A stretch of 64,000 nt of DNA from Brevibacillus brevis (GTDB taxonomy: Bacteria > Bacillota > Bacilli > Brevibacillales > Brevibacillaceae), in NCBI RefSeq assembly GCF_001039275.2, contig NZ_CP030117.1, positions 3,100,001 through 3,164,000 of the forward strand, read 5' to 3'. Both the position numbers and the translations under genes were made by a program. Shown here piece by piece: positions 42,148-51,023 of the stretch. Each line of letters begins with the position of its first letter. Position 1 is the stretch's first letter. The notes under the pieces are model-generated. The model searched no databases. It saw only the letters and a program-made list of their open reading frames with translations, and was not told the DNA's origin.

Positions 42148-42182
42148 AAATCTCGTCTCCTCTTGTGGGACGGGATTTTTTT
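42148..42182 (+). terminator. Terminator of the RavA/ViaA-like unit
   Basis: AAATCTCGTCTCC pairs with GGGACGGGATTT around TCTTGT, followed by Ts. Confidence 0.87.
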
Positions 42183-42287
42183 AATGTAGTTTAAGAAAAA
42201 GTTTAACTCTTACCCACTTTTTTCTTTAATAGTTTCGTCTATTCTGAGCATAAGCTAGCAAAAGGTAAATGGTAAAAGGAGGACACG

Positions 42288-42587
42288 ATGAAGGAATTGA
42301 TCAAGCTGGCCAAGCTTATACGGGGAGCCAGTGTCTTGTTTTCAAATATGGCACAAAAAGAGCTAGAGACAAATGAACTCAATTGGCAACAAGTATTGAT
42401 TCTTGAATTTCTAGGAAACGGGCCAAAAACAATGGGGGAAATCAGCAAGGCTGTTAATTTGTCAAACAGCACAACGTCAGGCTTAATTAGCAGGCTGGAG
42501 GAGGAAAATTTGGTGCGAAGATTCCGAGACCGAACGGATCGCCGAATCGTCTGGGTTTCCCTGACGGAGCGATTATGCAGTGCATAA
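42288..42587 (+). CDS. MarR-family regulator, C-terminally short
   Basis: A 99-residue MarR-type regulator. QQVLILEFLGNGPKTMGEIS, KAVNLSNSTTSGLISRLEEE and RRFRDRTDRRIVWVSLTE cover the winged helix and its wing. Typical MarR proteins run 40-50 residues longer to form the C-terminal dimerisation helix; here the frame ends with LTERLCSA directly before a terminator hairpin. It is therefore either truncated or a degraded copy; without that helix dimerisation would depend on the N-terminus. AGGAGGACACG precedes the ATG. No target gene is obvious. Confidence 0.75.
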   Translation: MKELIKLAKLIRGASVLFSNMAQKELETNELNWQQVLILEFLGNGPKTMGEISKAVNLSNSTTSGLISRLEEENLVRRFRDRTDRRIVWVSLTERLCSA

Positions 42588-42590
42588 AGA

Positions 42591-42640
42591 AATCGGCTGA
42601 AAAAAAGTGGATAGACCGCTTCTTTCTCAGCCGATGATTA
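42591..42640. terminator. Bidirectional hairpin between marR-type and exonuclease genes
   Basis: AATCGGCTGA and TCAGCCGAT pair, with an inner GAAAAAAAGTGG/CCGCTTCTTTC stem, between two converging genes. Confidence 0.7.
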
Positions 42641-42649
42641 TAACTTCAA

Positions 42650-43528
42650 TTAGCCGACTCTCGCTGCCATTGTACGTCCGAATTCAAGCTCATCGAATTT
42701 GCTCTGAACGGCTTGACGATCGTATTCCCACACGGCATCCTCCAACGTATACTCCACCGGAACATCCCGAATAATCGTAGCCAGCTTTCTGCTCAAGTAC
42801 ACCTGATCGCGATTCTCTTCCAGCTTGCTGCGCATTTTAGGCGTACAGCTTGCCAGATTTACATATAGGTTGTCCAGATCACCATGCTCAGTAATCAGCT
42901 TTGTCGCTGTTTTCTCACCAATTCCTGGACAACCTGGAATACAGTCAGATGCATCTCCCATTAAAGCTTTGACGTCAACGACCTGTTCAGGTGAAATTCC
43001 ACGCAATGCCAAAAGGCTCGCTGGATTATAATGCTCGTGTTTGCCACCATTTTTCAGGATTTTAACACTAACTCGCTCAGATATGAGCTGCAAGCTATCG
43101 TAATCACCTGTCGCAATGATGACCTCGTGTCCTTCTTCGGAAAGACGTGTGGAGAGCGTACCCAATACATCATCGCCTTCATAGCCAGGGCAACCCAAGT
43201 TCGGAACCGAGAACGCATCCGTTATTTCTTTCACCAAATCGAATTGTGGAATGAGCTCTTCCGGTACAGCTTGACGATTTGATTTATAGCCGTCATACCA
43301 TTGGCTGCGCACCAAAGACTCGCGCGAAGCGACATCCCAGCCCACCACGAGATGAGTAGGGCGTGTCAATTCTGCGTAATCGAGCATCATTTTGGTAAAT
43401 CCATAAACCGCATTTGTGTACACACCTGTTGAAGTCTGGCGATAGGCTCCACCCCAAGCAGAACCATAAAAGGCGCGAAACAAAAAGCTCATACCATCGA
43501 TGAGCAGTACTTTTCCTGAATCACTCAC
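42650..43528 (-). CDS. ypcP: 5'-3' exonuclease (PolA N-domain-like, YpcP type)
   Basis: A 292-residue stand-alone flap/5'-3' exonuclease homologous to the N-terminal domain of DNA polymerase I. Seen: VLLIDGMSFLFRAFYG (first metal Asp), GYEGDDVLGTLS (metal cluster), IIATGDYDSLQLISE (GDxDxLQL) and the helix-hairpin-helix ALMGDASDCIPGCPGIGEKT. In Bacillus YpcP takes part in RNA-primer removal. The ATG is chosen with GAGGGG upstream. The gene converges on the MarR gene through a shared terminator. Confidence 0.92.
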   Translation of the reverse strand: MSDSGKVLLIDGMSFLFRAFYGSAWGGAYRQTSTGVYTNAVYGFTKMMLDYAELTRPTHLVVGWDVASRESLVRSQWYDGYKSNRQAVPEELIPQFDLVKEITDAFSVPNLGCPGYEGDDVLGTLSTRLSEEGHEVIIATGDYDSLQLISERVSVKILKNGGKHEHYNPASLLALRGISPEQVVDVKALMGDASDCIPGCPGIGEKTATKLITEHGDLDNLYVNLASCTPKMRSKLEENRDQVYLSRKLATIIRDVPVEYTLEDAVWEYDRQAVQSKFDELEFGRTMAARVG

Positions 43529-43778
43529 AAAACTTTGCCCCTCTCACTACCAAACTATACGCACCATTATAGCATAAAGGAGCGGGACAACCTTGTCAGA
43601 TTTTACAACTGAAATAACGTGAGAAAGTGTGCATGTACTTTTGTTACGGTGGGATGATAGTACCACAAGAGGTCAACAACCACCTCTTGAATATCAACTT
43701 CCGGTCTCAAGGCGAGAAGCAAAACGCTGGCGGTTCAAACCCGTCCCGGGAGAAAAAACGCGTCGGGAGGAATCAATC

Positions 43779-43985
43779 ATGGCTAACAACCAAGGTGGAA
43801 CCAACAATCTGGTAGTTCCTCAAGCGAACCAAGCTTTGGACCAACTGAAGTATGAGATTGCATCTGAATTTGGTGTAAATCTCGGACCAGACACTACTTC
43901 TCGCCAAAACGGTTCTGTTGGTGGCGAAATTACCAAGCGTCTGGTGAGCTTCGCTGAGCAACAATTGGCAGGTCGTCAAGTTTAA
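43779..43985 (+). CDS. Alpha/beta-type small acid-soluble spore protein (second copy)
   Basis: A 68-residue SASP, slightly longer at both ends than the one at 23518. It shows [20 protein letters not shown] with the Gpr protease site and [30 protein letters not shown] precedes the ATG at 43779; longer in-frame starts at 43629 are rejected. A possible sigma-G promoter (TGCATG-17 bases-GATGATA, 43630-43659) lies 120 bases upstream. It binds DNA in the forespore. A terminator follows. Confidence 0.96.
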   Translation: MANNQGGTNNLVVPQANQALDQLKYEIASEFGVNLGPDTTSRQNGSVGGEITKRLVSFAEQQLAGRQV

Positions 43986-44014
43986 CGTACTGACAAGTAA
44001 ATAGCTGGATGAAG

Positions 44015-44041
44015 AGAGGTCCCTTTTGAGGGGCCTTTCTA
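44015..44041 (+). terminator. Terminator of the second SASP gene
   Basis: AGGTCCC and GGGGCCT pair around TTTTGA, followed by TTCT. Confidence 0.75.
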
Positions 44042-44172
44042 TGTTTACCTATGAAAAGCCCTTTTCTTTCCTGTGTGGTGCAAACACACAAGCACAATCG
44101 CGGACTAGTCATATGGTGTAACGAACAGTTAACTATCCTCGTTTGTCCAGTGGAAAGGAGCGACGTCCGGCT

Positions 44173-44430
44173 ATGAAGAAAAAAGAAGTGAAGCAGCTTT
44201 TAAAACAGCATCCCGAATTTGAAGCGTGGGTTCTCGAGGATTCCATGCGGATTAGAGCGGTCAAAAGCAACCCCGGTATGGCGGAAGAATTGTTTAAAAG
44301 ATGGAACGACCGAAAAAAAGGGCTACTTGACTTTGAAGGCATCTCGCAAAAAACCAAACGTGCGAGTGAAATGCTGACAGGCGTGCAATCCATCATGGAA
44401 ATGATGTCGGATTATTCGAAGAAACAGTAA
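44173..44430 (+). CDS. Small helical conserved protein (YlbE/YlbD-like size and pattern)
   Basis: An 85-residue protein: KKKEVKQLLKQHPEFEAWVL, AVKSNPGMAEELFKRW, then KTKRASEMLTGVQSIMEMMS and a basic tail. The pattern of a LLKxHPE start and a conserved NP in the middle resembles the small YlbE-type or coat-associated YlbD-type proteins, but I cannot name it firmly. It is helical, soluble and lacks cysteines. AAAGGAG lies 12 bases before ATG 44173; a GTG at 44143 is an alternative. It is followed by a terminator. Confidence 0.7.
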   Translation: MKKKEVKQLLKQHPEFEAWVLEDSMRIRAVKSNPGMAEELFKRWNDRKKGLLDFEGISQKTKRASEMLTGVQSIMEMMSDYSKKQ

Positions 44431-44451
44431 GATTACATTTGGAATGATTGG

Positions 44452-44482
44452 AGAAGGCTAGCTCATTAGCCTTCTTTTTCTT
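44452..44482 (+). terminator. Intrinsic terminator
   Basis: AGAAGGCTA and TAGCCTTCT form a perfect nine-pair stem with a GCTCAT loop and TTTTC tail. Confidence 0.92.
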
Positions 44483-44528
44483 TTTCCTTTCAGAGTGTGT
44501 TTTGTTATACTAGAAAATGGGAGGGAGC

Positions 44529-45410
44529 ATGTCTATGTTCAAATCAATGGTTAGTCTTATGTTGGTCACAGCATTGACGCTCGTCTCTGGGACAAGCATA
44601 TTCAGCCAGACAGTAGAAGGGGTCTACGCCCAAACAACGAAACAACAGCCAGCGATCAGCGTAACGCCAGCCAAAACATATCCTGGGGACGTTATTTTTG
44701 TACGCAGTAAAGAGCCACAAACGGTAACGGTATTCTCACAGAACTATCGATTGCAAAAGACACAGGATGAGTATGCCCGGTTTATCCCGATTCCTTTTAA
44801 CACGAAAGCAGGGACCTATAAAGTTACATCTGCTGACAAAAAACTTTCCGTAACAGTGACAATCGCACCGAAAAAATTTGAAGTAGATAAGCTCACGGTA
44901 AGTAAACAGCTCAACAACATGCGTCAGGATACAAAACGAATCAATGCAGATCAAAAAAAGATCAATGCAGCCAGATCTAACTCGAGAGCGATTCCGTATT
45001 TCTCGGAGCCGTTTACACAGCCAGCAGTCGGAAAATTAACGACTCCATTCGGCTACCAGCGCGTAGTAAATGGTGTACCGGCCAACAGACACGCGGCGAT
45101 TGACATCGCGAACAAAACTGGAACGCCAATTTTGGCGAGCAACCATGGGAAAGTGGTTCTGGCCGACTCTTTATACTTAACAGGAAATACCATCATCATC
45201 GATCACGGGTTAAATATTTTTTCCATATATGCTCACTTGTCCAAGCTAGGTGTCAAGACAGGGCAAGAAGTGAAACAGGGACAGGTGATTGGACAAATGG
45301 GTAGCACCGGTTTTTCTACAGGTCCTCACCTTCATTACGGCATGTTAGTGGGTAATACGTATGTAAATCCGCAGCCGTTTTTTGATGCATCACCTTTCCT
45401 CTGGAAGTAA
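44529..45410 (+). CDS. Secreted M23-family metallopeptidase
   Basis: A protein of about 293 residues with a signal peptide (SMVSLMLVTALTLVSGTSIF, then VYAQ), a beta-rich N-terminal region (about residues 40-115) and a C-terminal M23 (LytM) domain from about residue 160. Zinc ligands are visible in NRHAAIDIANKTG (H and D) and in GPHLHYGMLV (HxH), with IYAHLSKLGVKTGQEVKQGQ. M23 enzymes cleave peptidoglycan cross-bridges or stem peptides. All ligands are intact, so it is probably active. GGGAGG lies four bases before ATG 44529 and ten before ATG 44535; either may be used. Confidence 0.88.
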   Translation: MSMFKSMVSLMLVTALTLVSGTSIFSQTVEGVYAQTTKQQPAISVTPAKTYPGDVIFVRSKEPQTVTVFSQNYRLQKTQDEYARFIPIPFNTKAGTYKVTSADKKLSVTVTIAPKKFEVDKLTVSKQLNNMRQDTKRINADQKKINAARSNSRAIPYFSEPFTQPAVGKLTTPFGYQRVVNGVPANRHAAIDIANKTGTPILASNHGKVVLADSLYLTGNTIIIDHGLNIFSIYAHLSKLGVKTGQEVKQGQVIGQMGSTGFSTGPHLHYGMLVGNTYVNPQPFFDASPFLWK

Positions 45411-45424
45411 TTGGAGGTGTCTTC

Positions 45425-46240
45425 ATGAGAGTCACAAATGTGCCAAGCAAGGTGCTCAACAACATGGTTCATTTCTTGGCGCCGTATGAACAGGCAGTCG
45501 AAGAGCTAAAGTTAAAATTAAAAGGAATTAAATACGGCTTTCTCAAAAGCGGCCGTTATTCTCCTATTGAATTTGTTGTCGGACGAGTAAAAAAAGTCGA
45601 CAGTTTAGTAAAGAAGGCGAACGAAAAAGGAATCGACTTTTTGGGAGATCATTGGCAGAATGACGTCGCCAAGGAAGTCCAGGATATCGCGGGCCTTCGA
45701 GTCGTATGCCGCTATGTAGACGATGTACGCGAGGTACAGCAGTTGTTGCAGGAGCGGGAGGATATCATCATTCACGATGTCAAAGACTACATCGCAGCTC
45801 CAAAGGATTCCGGTTACAGAAGTATTCACATGATCGTTTCTTATACGGTTTACCATGGCAGCGAAAAGAAAACACTATTTTGTGAGATCCAAATTCGTAC
45901 ATTGGGCATGAACTTCTGGGCGACAAATGAACACGAACTGCGCTACAAGTATGCGGGCAACATTCCGACAGATGTGTTGGAGCAGCTTCATGAAGCGTCC
46001 GTGATCACACATCAGCTCGACGTGTTGATGAACAATTTACGTCAAGAAATTCTCACACCAGCAGAAGTTGATACAACACTGGAAGAAAAATTGGAAGAAA
46101 TATTTTCCCTGTACGTCAAGCAGGATTTGGATTCTGCTGCAGCCTTGTACAGAGAACATGTCAGTGGCTTCGAAGAGGCTTTTGCTGACAACCCTAAGTT
46201 TAAAATGATTCACGATTTGTTGGGAATCCGGTTGAAATAA
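45425..46240 (+). CDS. Small alarmone synthetase ((p)ppGpp synthetase, RelQ/YjbM-like)
   Basis: A 271-residue RelA/SpoT synthetase-domain protein without the hydrolase domain. Motifs: DIAGLRVVCRYVDDVREVQQ (the catalytic Asp region), DYIAAPKDSGYRSIHMIVSY (substrate G-loop) and CEIQIRTLGMNFWATNEHEL (EIQIRT with the Glu and the W..LEH-type helix). It transfers pyrophosphate from ATP to GDP/GTP. It is longer than YjbM (211 residues) through an N-terminal and a C-terminal extension (LEEIFSLYVKQDLDSAAALY). TTGGAGGTG precedes the ATG, 14 bases after the M23 stop, so both are likely cotranscribed. Confidence 0.92.
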   Translation: MRVTNVPSKVLNNMVHFLAPYEQAVEELKLKLKGIKYGFLKSGRYSPIEFVVGRVKKVDSLVKKANEKGIDFLGDHWQNDVAKEVQDIAGLRVVCRYVDDVREVQQLLQEREDIIIHDVKDYIAAPKDSGYRSIHMIVSYTVYHGSEKKTLFCEIQIRTLGMNFWATNEHELRYKYAGNIPTDVLEQLHEASVITHQLDVLMNNLRQEILTPAEVDTTLEEKLEEIFSLYVKQDLDSAAALYREHVSGFEEAFADNPKFKMIHDLLGIRLK

Positions 46241-46311
46241 CGTCTTTTGTTGTCCTCAGACCACATGTAACCTGAAAAAACGCGACAAAGTAGGAAAGGA
46301 TATTGACTAAC

Positions 46312-47532
46312 ATGCGCTTTTTGCTAACGAACCTACTCGTTGTGGTGATGGTTTTGTTCAACCTTGGCACGCCTTCCGCTTTTGCCGAGGAGTCATCAAG
46401 CCTGGAGCCTAACACTCTCACTGGACAATCAGCCATTCTGATTGATGCTACAACGGGACAAGTCTTGTTTGAAAAGAACTCTCATGAGAAGTTGTACCCT
46501 GCTAGTATTACAAAAATCGCAACAGGTATTTACGCGATAGAAAAAGGGAATCTGGATGATACTGTCACTGTCTCCAAAAAAGCACGCCGTGAAGAAGGAA
46601 CACGTGTCTATTTGGAAGAGGGAGAACGGATTTCTCTTCGCAATTTGTTGTACGGACTGCTCATGAATTCAGGTAACGACGCTGGTACAGCGATTGCGGA
46701 GCATATGAGCCAGACGACAGAGCGTTTTGCAGTGGATTTGAACGCTTATTTGAAAGAAAAAGTAGGAGTCACCGAAACGAATTTTACCAATCCACACGGA
46801 CTGCATGATCCAAATCACTACACGACTGTCTCTGACATGGCCAAAATTTCGCAGTACGCGATGAAAAACCCCGTTTTCAGGGAAATTGTCGGTACGAAGC
46901 GTCTGCCTTGGCATGGACAAACGTGGGAAACAGTATTGGTGAATCACAACAAGCTCCTGCGCGATTACGAAGGCGCGACGGGAATGAAGAACGGTTTCAC
47001 AGATCAGGCGATGCATACGCTGGTAGGCTCCGCTAAGCGTGGAGAAATGGAACTCATCGCTGTCACGATGAAGGCCTCTACAAGTGCAAATGCATACAAA
47101 GATGTGAAAAAGCTACTGGACTTTGGCTTTCAAGGATTTGAGACCAAATCCATTGCCAAAAAAGGCGATTCTTTTTCAGAAGTAGCTGTTCCTGGCAACA
47201 ACTCGGTTGTAACTTTTACAGCCAAGGAGGATTTGTATGCGACGGTTCCCAAAGGGGCGGAGCCTTTGGTAGAGCTAAAAGCAGATGGGAGCCTGTTTGT
47301 ACAGGCTGGCAAGCTAGCCGTCTCGTATCCATTGCTTCGTCATGATCCGCCTGCTCCAGCTCCTGCTACTGTGTTTGGGGACTCAGAAAGTGGCAACACA
47401 CATCCACTAGCCCGCTATAGCGTATTAATTGTCTGGTTAGGAATGAACCTATTCTTAATCGTGTATACGTTTTCCCGTGCTCAGAGGAATAAACGAATTC
47501 GCGAGCGTAGTCTTCAACGGCGGTTCCATTAA
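46312..47532 (+). CDS. D-alanyl-D-alanine carboxypeptidase (S11, DacF-like)
   Basis: A 406-residue penicillin-binding protein. A signal peptide (LLVVVMVLFNLGTPSAFA) is followed by the S11 domain: SITK with the catalytic Ser (PASITKIATG), SGN (LLMNSGNDAGTAIA) and KNG (GMKNGFTDQAMHTL) in place of the usual KTG. A C-terminal PBP5_C-like domain and a terminal membrane helix (YSVLIVWLGMNLFLIVYTF) with a basic tail anchor it to the outer face of the membrane. It trims the terminal D-Ala of stem peptides. AGGAAAGGA precedes ATG 46312; TTG 46303 is too close. Confidence 0.92.
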   Translation: MRFLLTNLLVVVMVLFNLGTPSAFAEESSSLEPNTLTGQSAILIDATTGQVLFEKNSHEKLYPASITKIATGIYAIEKGNLDDTVTVSKKARREEGTRVYLEEGERISLRNLLYGLLMNSGNDAGTAIAEHMSQTTERFAVDLNAYLKEKVGVTETNFTNPHGLHDPNHYTTVSDMAKISQYAMKNPVFREIVGTKRLPWHGQTWETVLVNHNKLLRDYEGATGMKNGFTDQAMHTLVGSAKRGEMELIAVTMKASTSANAYKDVKKLLDFGFQGFETKSIAKKGDSFSEVAVPGNNSVVTFTAKEDLYATVPKGAEPLVELKADGSLFVQAGKLAVSYPLLRHDPPAPAPATVFGDSESGNTHPLARYSVLIVWLGMNLFLIVYTFSRAQRNKRIRERSLQRRFH

Positions 47533-47548
47533 TACAAAAATGAGAATT

Positions 47549-47586
47549 ACAACAGGACGTGGCCATAAACACGTCCTGTTTTTTGC
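47549..47586 (+). terminator. Terminator of the carboxypeptidase gene
   Basis: AACAGGACGTG and CACGTCCTGTT form a perfect 11-pair stem, followed by TTTTG. Confidence 0.93.
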
Positions 47587-47718
47587 GATATGACGGTGAA
47601 ACCGAGTGTTTCGTATAGGTCATCTCTTGTTGAGTTGTGAGGGGTAGATGCCGTGTCCAATCGTGGAAAACGAGCGTACATTAGAGTAATCATTTATCAA
47701 CTGGTGAGGGGGAGTGAG

Positions 47719-48585
47719 ATGGACAACCGAATCGATGATCACCCTGCCGTGTCCGTCATCATCCCAATTAGTGACAACGCCAGGAATATAAAAAAACTGC
47801 TCTCTGTTGTCAAAAGAATAGATCCACACACGGAAGTAATAGTCGTATGCAACCAAGTGAGCTGCCAAGATGTTCTCTTGTCCAATGAATGGGGAGCACA
47901 AATCATTTCAACCGGTTTGGAAGTAGACAGCCATGAGGCAAGAGCGATCGGGTCTGCTCACGCAAGGGGAGACGTTGTCCTCTTTATCGACGAACTTCTC
48001 GCGATGCCTCTTTTATACTTGAAGAAGTATGTCACGCTGGTCAAAAAGGGATCAGATGTCATCATGACGACTTGCTCGGACCACTCGGTATCAAGAAGAG
48101 CAAAGCGTTCACCAAGAAGTGCGTATTGCTTGTTGAATCATCTTCTTGGTCAAAAAAGAATGGGCTCCGCTTCCTTTGAAAATATTCCATTTGCCTTGAG
48201 CCGAAATGCTCTAGCGGCAATTGGTCCCGGAAATTTATGCAATCCTGCAATTGCTTTGGTTCAAGCATCAGTCTTGGGGCTCAAAATGACGACAATCGCC
48301 CCGTTTGCCTCGGAAAAACAACCAGCAGGCACTCGAGATATCGTGCGAAAAGATATCCGTACGATTTATCGGGAGCATGCGAAGGCAATCCAGTTACTAA
48401 CCGGTGGAACGAAGCTTCGACACGCAGATCAGGATGGACAACGACACCGCGACTTGGTGCATTCATCAGGCGTTCTGCATTTGCGCTCGGTCTTTCATCA
48501 GGAATCGCGCGGAAAGGAGGGTGGTGGATGGGATGGCAAACGTAAAGCGAAATATGCGAGATCCCACAAAAAAAAGCAGAGATGA
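47719..48585 (+). CDS. GT-A (family 2-like) glycosyltransferase-like protein, DXD changed
   Basis: A 288-residue protein (up to 310 from GTG 47653) with a GT-A fold: VSVIIPISDNARNIKKLLSV at the nucleotide-sugar site and HEARAIGSAHARGDVVLFID next to the metal motif. The DXD motif reads DEL, so sugar-nucleotide binding may be impaired. No membrane helix is seen; the C-terminus is strongly basic (GKRKAKYARSHKKKQR). ATG 47719 follows GAGGGGGAG; GTG 47653 follows GAGGGGT, and both are plausible. Its stop overlaps the next, related gene by 53 bases. Confidence 0.75.
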   Translation: MDNRIDDHPAVSVIIPISDNARNIKKLLSVVKRIDPHTEVIVVCNQVSCQDVLLSNEWGAQIISTGLEVDSHEARAIGSAHARGDVVLFIDELLAMPLLYLKKYVTLVKKGSDVIMTTCSDHSVSRRAKRSPRSAYCLLNHLLGQKRMGSASFENIPFALSRNALAAIGPGNLCNPAIALVQASVLGLKMTTIAPFASEKQPAGTRDIVRKDIRTIYREHAKAIQLLTGGTKLRHADQDGQRHRDLVHSSGVLHLRSVFHQESRGKEGGGWDGKRKAKYARSHKKKQR

Positions 48586-49306
48586 GCACATTAATGGCAA
48601 AGAAAAATGCCAGAATGTAAATCGATTAAGTGTCATCCTTTCTGTTCACCACGAGCAGACAATCAAAAAAGTACTCAAACAAATTGAGAAGCTTCGGCCC
48701 ATGGAAATCGTGCTCGTTGTGGATGGTTGCCCGGATCAATCGGTGAAGAAGATACTCACGTATTCCTCTTGTCCACTCACGGCGTTTGTGTACCCGTTTC
48801 TTTTAGGGGATGATGTATGGAGAGCAATTGGTGCCAAGGAGGCGACAGGAGATGTATGGTTGTTTCTCGATGCAGATCATGTTGTAGCTGCAAATGACAT
48901 GCAGTCCTTTGTTAGAACATGTTACCGAGGAGCAGACATCGCCTTGAGAAAGGCCAGGACACCACTTCGACAATTATCAATGGAACCGGATACCGTTTTG
49001 CTAGCGAAGACATTTCTCAATACCTTGGTTTCACGACATGAACTCGGAACTTCCTCGATGTACGATTTACCTTTTGCTATGACCCGACAAGCTGCCTCTA
49101 TCATCGGTGTTCAACATTTGGTTGTACCTGCCGTTGCACACGCCATTGCTCTGCACAATCAATTGCGAGTCGTGCCGTCTCATTACATTGCATCCGCAAA
49201 GCTTACGAGAAAAAGAGCGACACAAAGAAAGAATAACCCGAGTGTTAACCAGACGATCTTGGGAGATCACCTGGAAGCAATGGATTACGTGATGTCCCTT
49301 AAATGA
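48533..49306 (+). CDS. GT-A (family 2-like) glycosyltransferase, DXD intact
   Basis: A 257-residue protein related to the gene before it: RLSVILSVHHEQTIKKVLKQ then DVWRAIGAKEATGDVWLFLD followed by ADHVV, giving an intact DAD motif. It begins with a strongly basic tail (MANVKRNMRDPTKKSR). The two proteins share layout and probably arose by tandem duplication; in each, a long C-terminal region with LPFAMTRQAASIIGV or similar (IPFALSRNALAAIG in the first) follows. The acceptor is unknown. GGAAAGGAGG precedes ATG 48533 by twelve bases. The overlap suggests translational coupling. Confidence 0.76.
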   Translation: MANVKRNMRDPTKKSRDEHINGKEKCQNVNRLSVILSVHHEQTIKKVLKQIEKLRPMEIVLVVDGCPDQSVKKILTYSSCPLTAFVYPFLLGDDVWRAIGAKEATGDVWLFLDADHVVAANDMQSFVRTCYRGADIALRKARTPLRQLSMEPDTVLLAKTFLNTLVSRHELGTSSMYDLPFAMTRQAASIIGVQHLVVPAVAHAIALHNQLRVVPSHYIASAKLTRKRATQRKNNPSVNQTILGDHLEAMDYVMSLK

Positions 49307-49322
49307 ATGAAACCGTTGTCGA

Positions 49323-49357
49323 GGCGATGCCATCTGTCGGTATCGCTTATTCGTTAT
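49323..49357 (+). terminator. Probable terminator after the glycosyltransferase pair
   Basis: GCGATGCC and GGTATCGC form an eight-pair stem (one G-T) with a seven-base loop and TTATTCG. Confidence 0.6.
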
Positions 49358-49413
49358 TTTCAAAAAGTTTCGCGCAAACGTGTAATCAAAAGCTGCTGGA
49401 ATCATTTGATCTC

Positions 49414-49442
49414 TTGACTTTGCATTGTTCGGTTTTTGTAGT
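49414..49442 (+). promoter_or_regulatory. Possible sigma-A promoter of deoD
   Basis: TTGACT at 49414-49419 and TGTAGT at 49437-49442 are 17 bases apart; the -10 box is poor. Confidence 0.35.
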
Positions 49443-49490
49443 ACGATAGGCAAGTAGGTCATTTTTTCTTGATAAAGGAGCAAACAGATT

Positions 49491-50198
49491 ATGAGTATCC
49501 ATATTGGAGCACAGCAAGGTCAAATTGCTGAAACAATCCTACTGCCGGGCGATCCGCTACGGGCCAAATACATTGCTGAAACTTTCCTCGAAGGAGCAGA
49601 GTGCTACAACAACGTGCGTGGCATGCTCGGCTTCACAGGTACATACAAAGGTAAGCGCGTTTCTGTACAAGGAACGGGCATGGGAGTTCCTTCTATCTCG
49701 ATCTACGTCAATGAGCTCATGGAATCTTATGGCGTCCAAAACCTGATCCGTGTAGGCACTTGCGGCGCGATCCAGGAAGACATCAAAGTACGTGACGTGA
49801 TTATTGGTATGGCTGCATCATCCGATTCTCAAACGAATCGTCTCCTGCTCAACCAAGTTGATTTTGCTCCTACTGCTAACTTTGATTTGTTGCACAAAGC
49901 GTATCAAGCAGCGACAGAGCGCAATCTGTCTGTTAAAGTGGGCAATATTTTTACGAGCGATAGCTTCTATCGCGAGAACCTCGATTTGTACAAAAAATTG
50001 GCTTCCTATCAAGTGCTTGCTGTTGAAATGGAATCTTCCGCGTTGTACACATTGGCTGCAAAATACAAGCGCAATGCATTGTCAATCCTCACCGTAAGTG
50101 ATCACATTCTAACCGGTGAAGAAACTTCCGCGGACGAGCGTCAAACGACCTTCAATGAAATGATTGAAGTGGCACTCGACGCAGCTCTGATCAAGTAA
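49491..50198 (+). CDS. deoD: Purine nucleoside phosphorylase (DeoD type)
   Basis: A 235-residue enzyme of the hexameric PNP family that splits purine nucleosides with phosphate in the salvage pathway. Signatures: [20 protein letters not shown] (with the catalytic His and phosphate residues), [40 protein letters not shown] and [20 protein letters not shown], then [16 protein letters not shown]. Length and motifs are normal. AAAGGAG lies 12 bases before the ATG. It is monocistronic with its own terminator. Confidence 0.97.
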   Translation: MSIHIGAQQGQIAETILLPGDPLRAKYIAETFLEGAECYNNVRGMLGFTGTYKGKRVSVQGTGMGVPSISIYVNELMESYGVQNLIRVGTCGAIQEDIKVRDVIIGMAASSDSQTNRLLLNQVDFAPTANFDLLHKAYQAATERNLSVKVGNIFTSDSFYRENLDLYKKLASYQVLAVEMESSALYTLAAKYKRNALSILTVSDHILTGEETSADERQTTFNEMIEVALDAALIK

Positions 50199-50214
50199 AT
50201 TAGCATGCAGACGA

Positions 50215-50249
50215 CATCCCACTGGCAAACTATCGTCAGTGGGATTTTG
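50215..50249 (+). terminator. deoD terminator
   Basis: ATCCCACTG and CAGTGGGAT pair perfectly, followed by TTTTG. Confidence 0.88.
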
Positions 50250-50279
50250 TGTAGAGGATAGAAAAAAGGGGATGGAATC

Positions 50280-50969
50280 ATGAAACATAATTGCCCTGCC
50301 TTTTTTGAAACGGCATTTGACGAAGGGTATACGCAAGAGCAGGATGGCTATTTATATCAGTTTTTCCGCCAAGATATGGGCAAGCTTCAGGTGAATACAG
50401 GAAAAATTGTGGCGAACGATCCGTTTGTCATGTTTGAAACGGAACCGTTTGTGGAGGTCTTCCCAAAAGGGAGTTTCTCCGTACAGCTCGCTATCGCGCA
50501 AGTTCAATCCCAATCAAAGGAAGAGCAAACGGATAACTCTCTGGAGCCAGATGAACGTGTAGCATTGGCACGGATTGTCTTCTCAGAGAAACCTGTCGTG
50601 TCCTGGAAAATGGCTGTTTGGGCGGAGTCAGATGTGTCACAGCTTGGCGAAGGTGAGTTTTTTGGCTACGGTGTGGATGCGGGTACAGGCTCGTTCATGG
50701 ATGCAGAAGCTTGCACACTTTTGGAACGCGAAATAGAGAAGGACGAGATGTTTTATGAGGCGTTGACGAAGAAAATGGATCAAACGTATAAACATACGCG
50801 TAGTTGGGGTTTAATAGATTTAGCGGAAGGCTGTAATGTGGCCATGTTTTCAACAGGATGGGGAGACGGAAGCTACGCGAGCTATATCGGTTATGATGCC
50901 GAGGGACAAATCGCACGTTTGGTAACAGATTTTTACTTGTTGGATTGGATGGGAACGGCTGAAGAATAA
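50280..50969 (+). CDS. DUF4241 protein
   Basis: A 229-residue soluble protein of the DUF4241 family: FFGYGVDAGTGSFMDAEACT, MFSTGWGDGSYASYIGYDAE and FYLLDWMG are the characteristic parts, with Gly/Asp/Trp-rich loops. The N-terminus (LQVNTGKIVANDPFVMFETE) also fits. Its function is unknown; members occur near toxin and immunity genes. AAAAAGGGGATGG precedes the ATG. It is a single-gene unit ending in a terminator. Confidence 0.83.
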   Translation: MKHNCPAFFETAFDEGYTQEQDGYLYQFFRQDMGKLQVNTGKIVANDPFVMFETEPFVEVFPKGSFSVQLAIAQVQSQSKEEQTDNSLEPDERVALARIVFSEKPVVSWKMAVWAESDVSQLGEGEFFGYGVDAGTGSFMDAEACTLLEREIEKDEMFYEALTKKMDQTYKHTRSWGLIDLAEGCNVAMFSTGWGDGSYASYIGYDAEGQIARLVTDFYLLDWMGTAEE

Positions 50970-51023
50970 AAGTTGGGGGAAACGGGGAAGGAAGAGAGAA
51001 GAAAAGCTTATAGACGCCAAAGT

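Noticed and set aside
41265..42149. 294-codon minus-strand ORF across the VWA gene
   Set aside because: Antisense of a clear VWA domain; no ribosome binding site.
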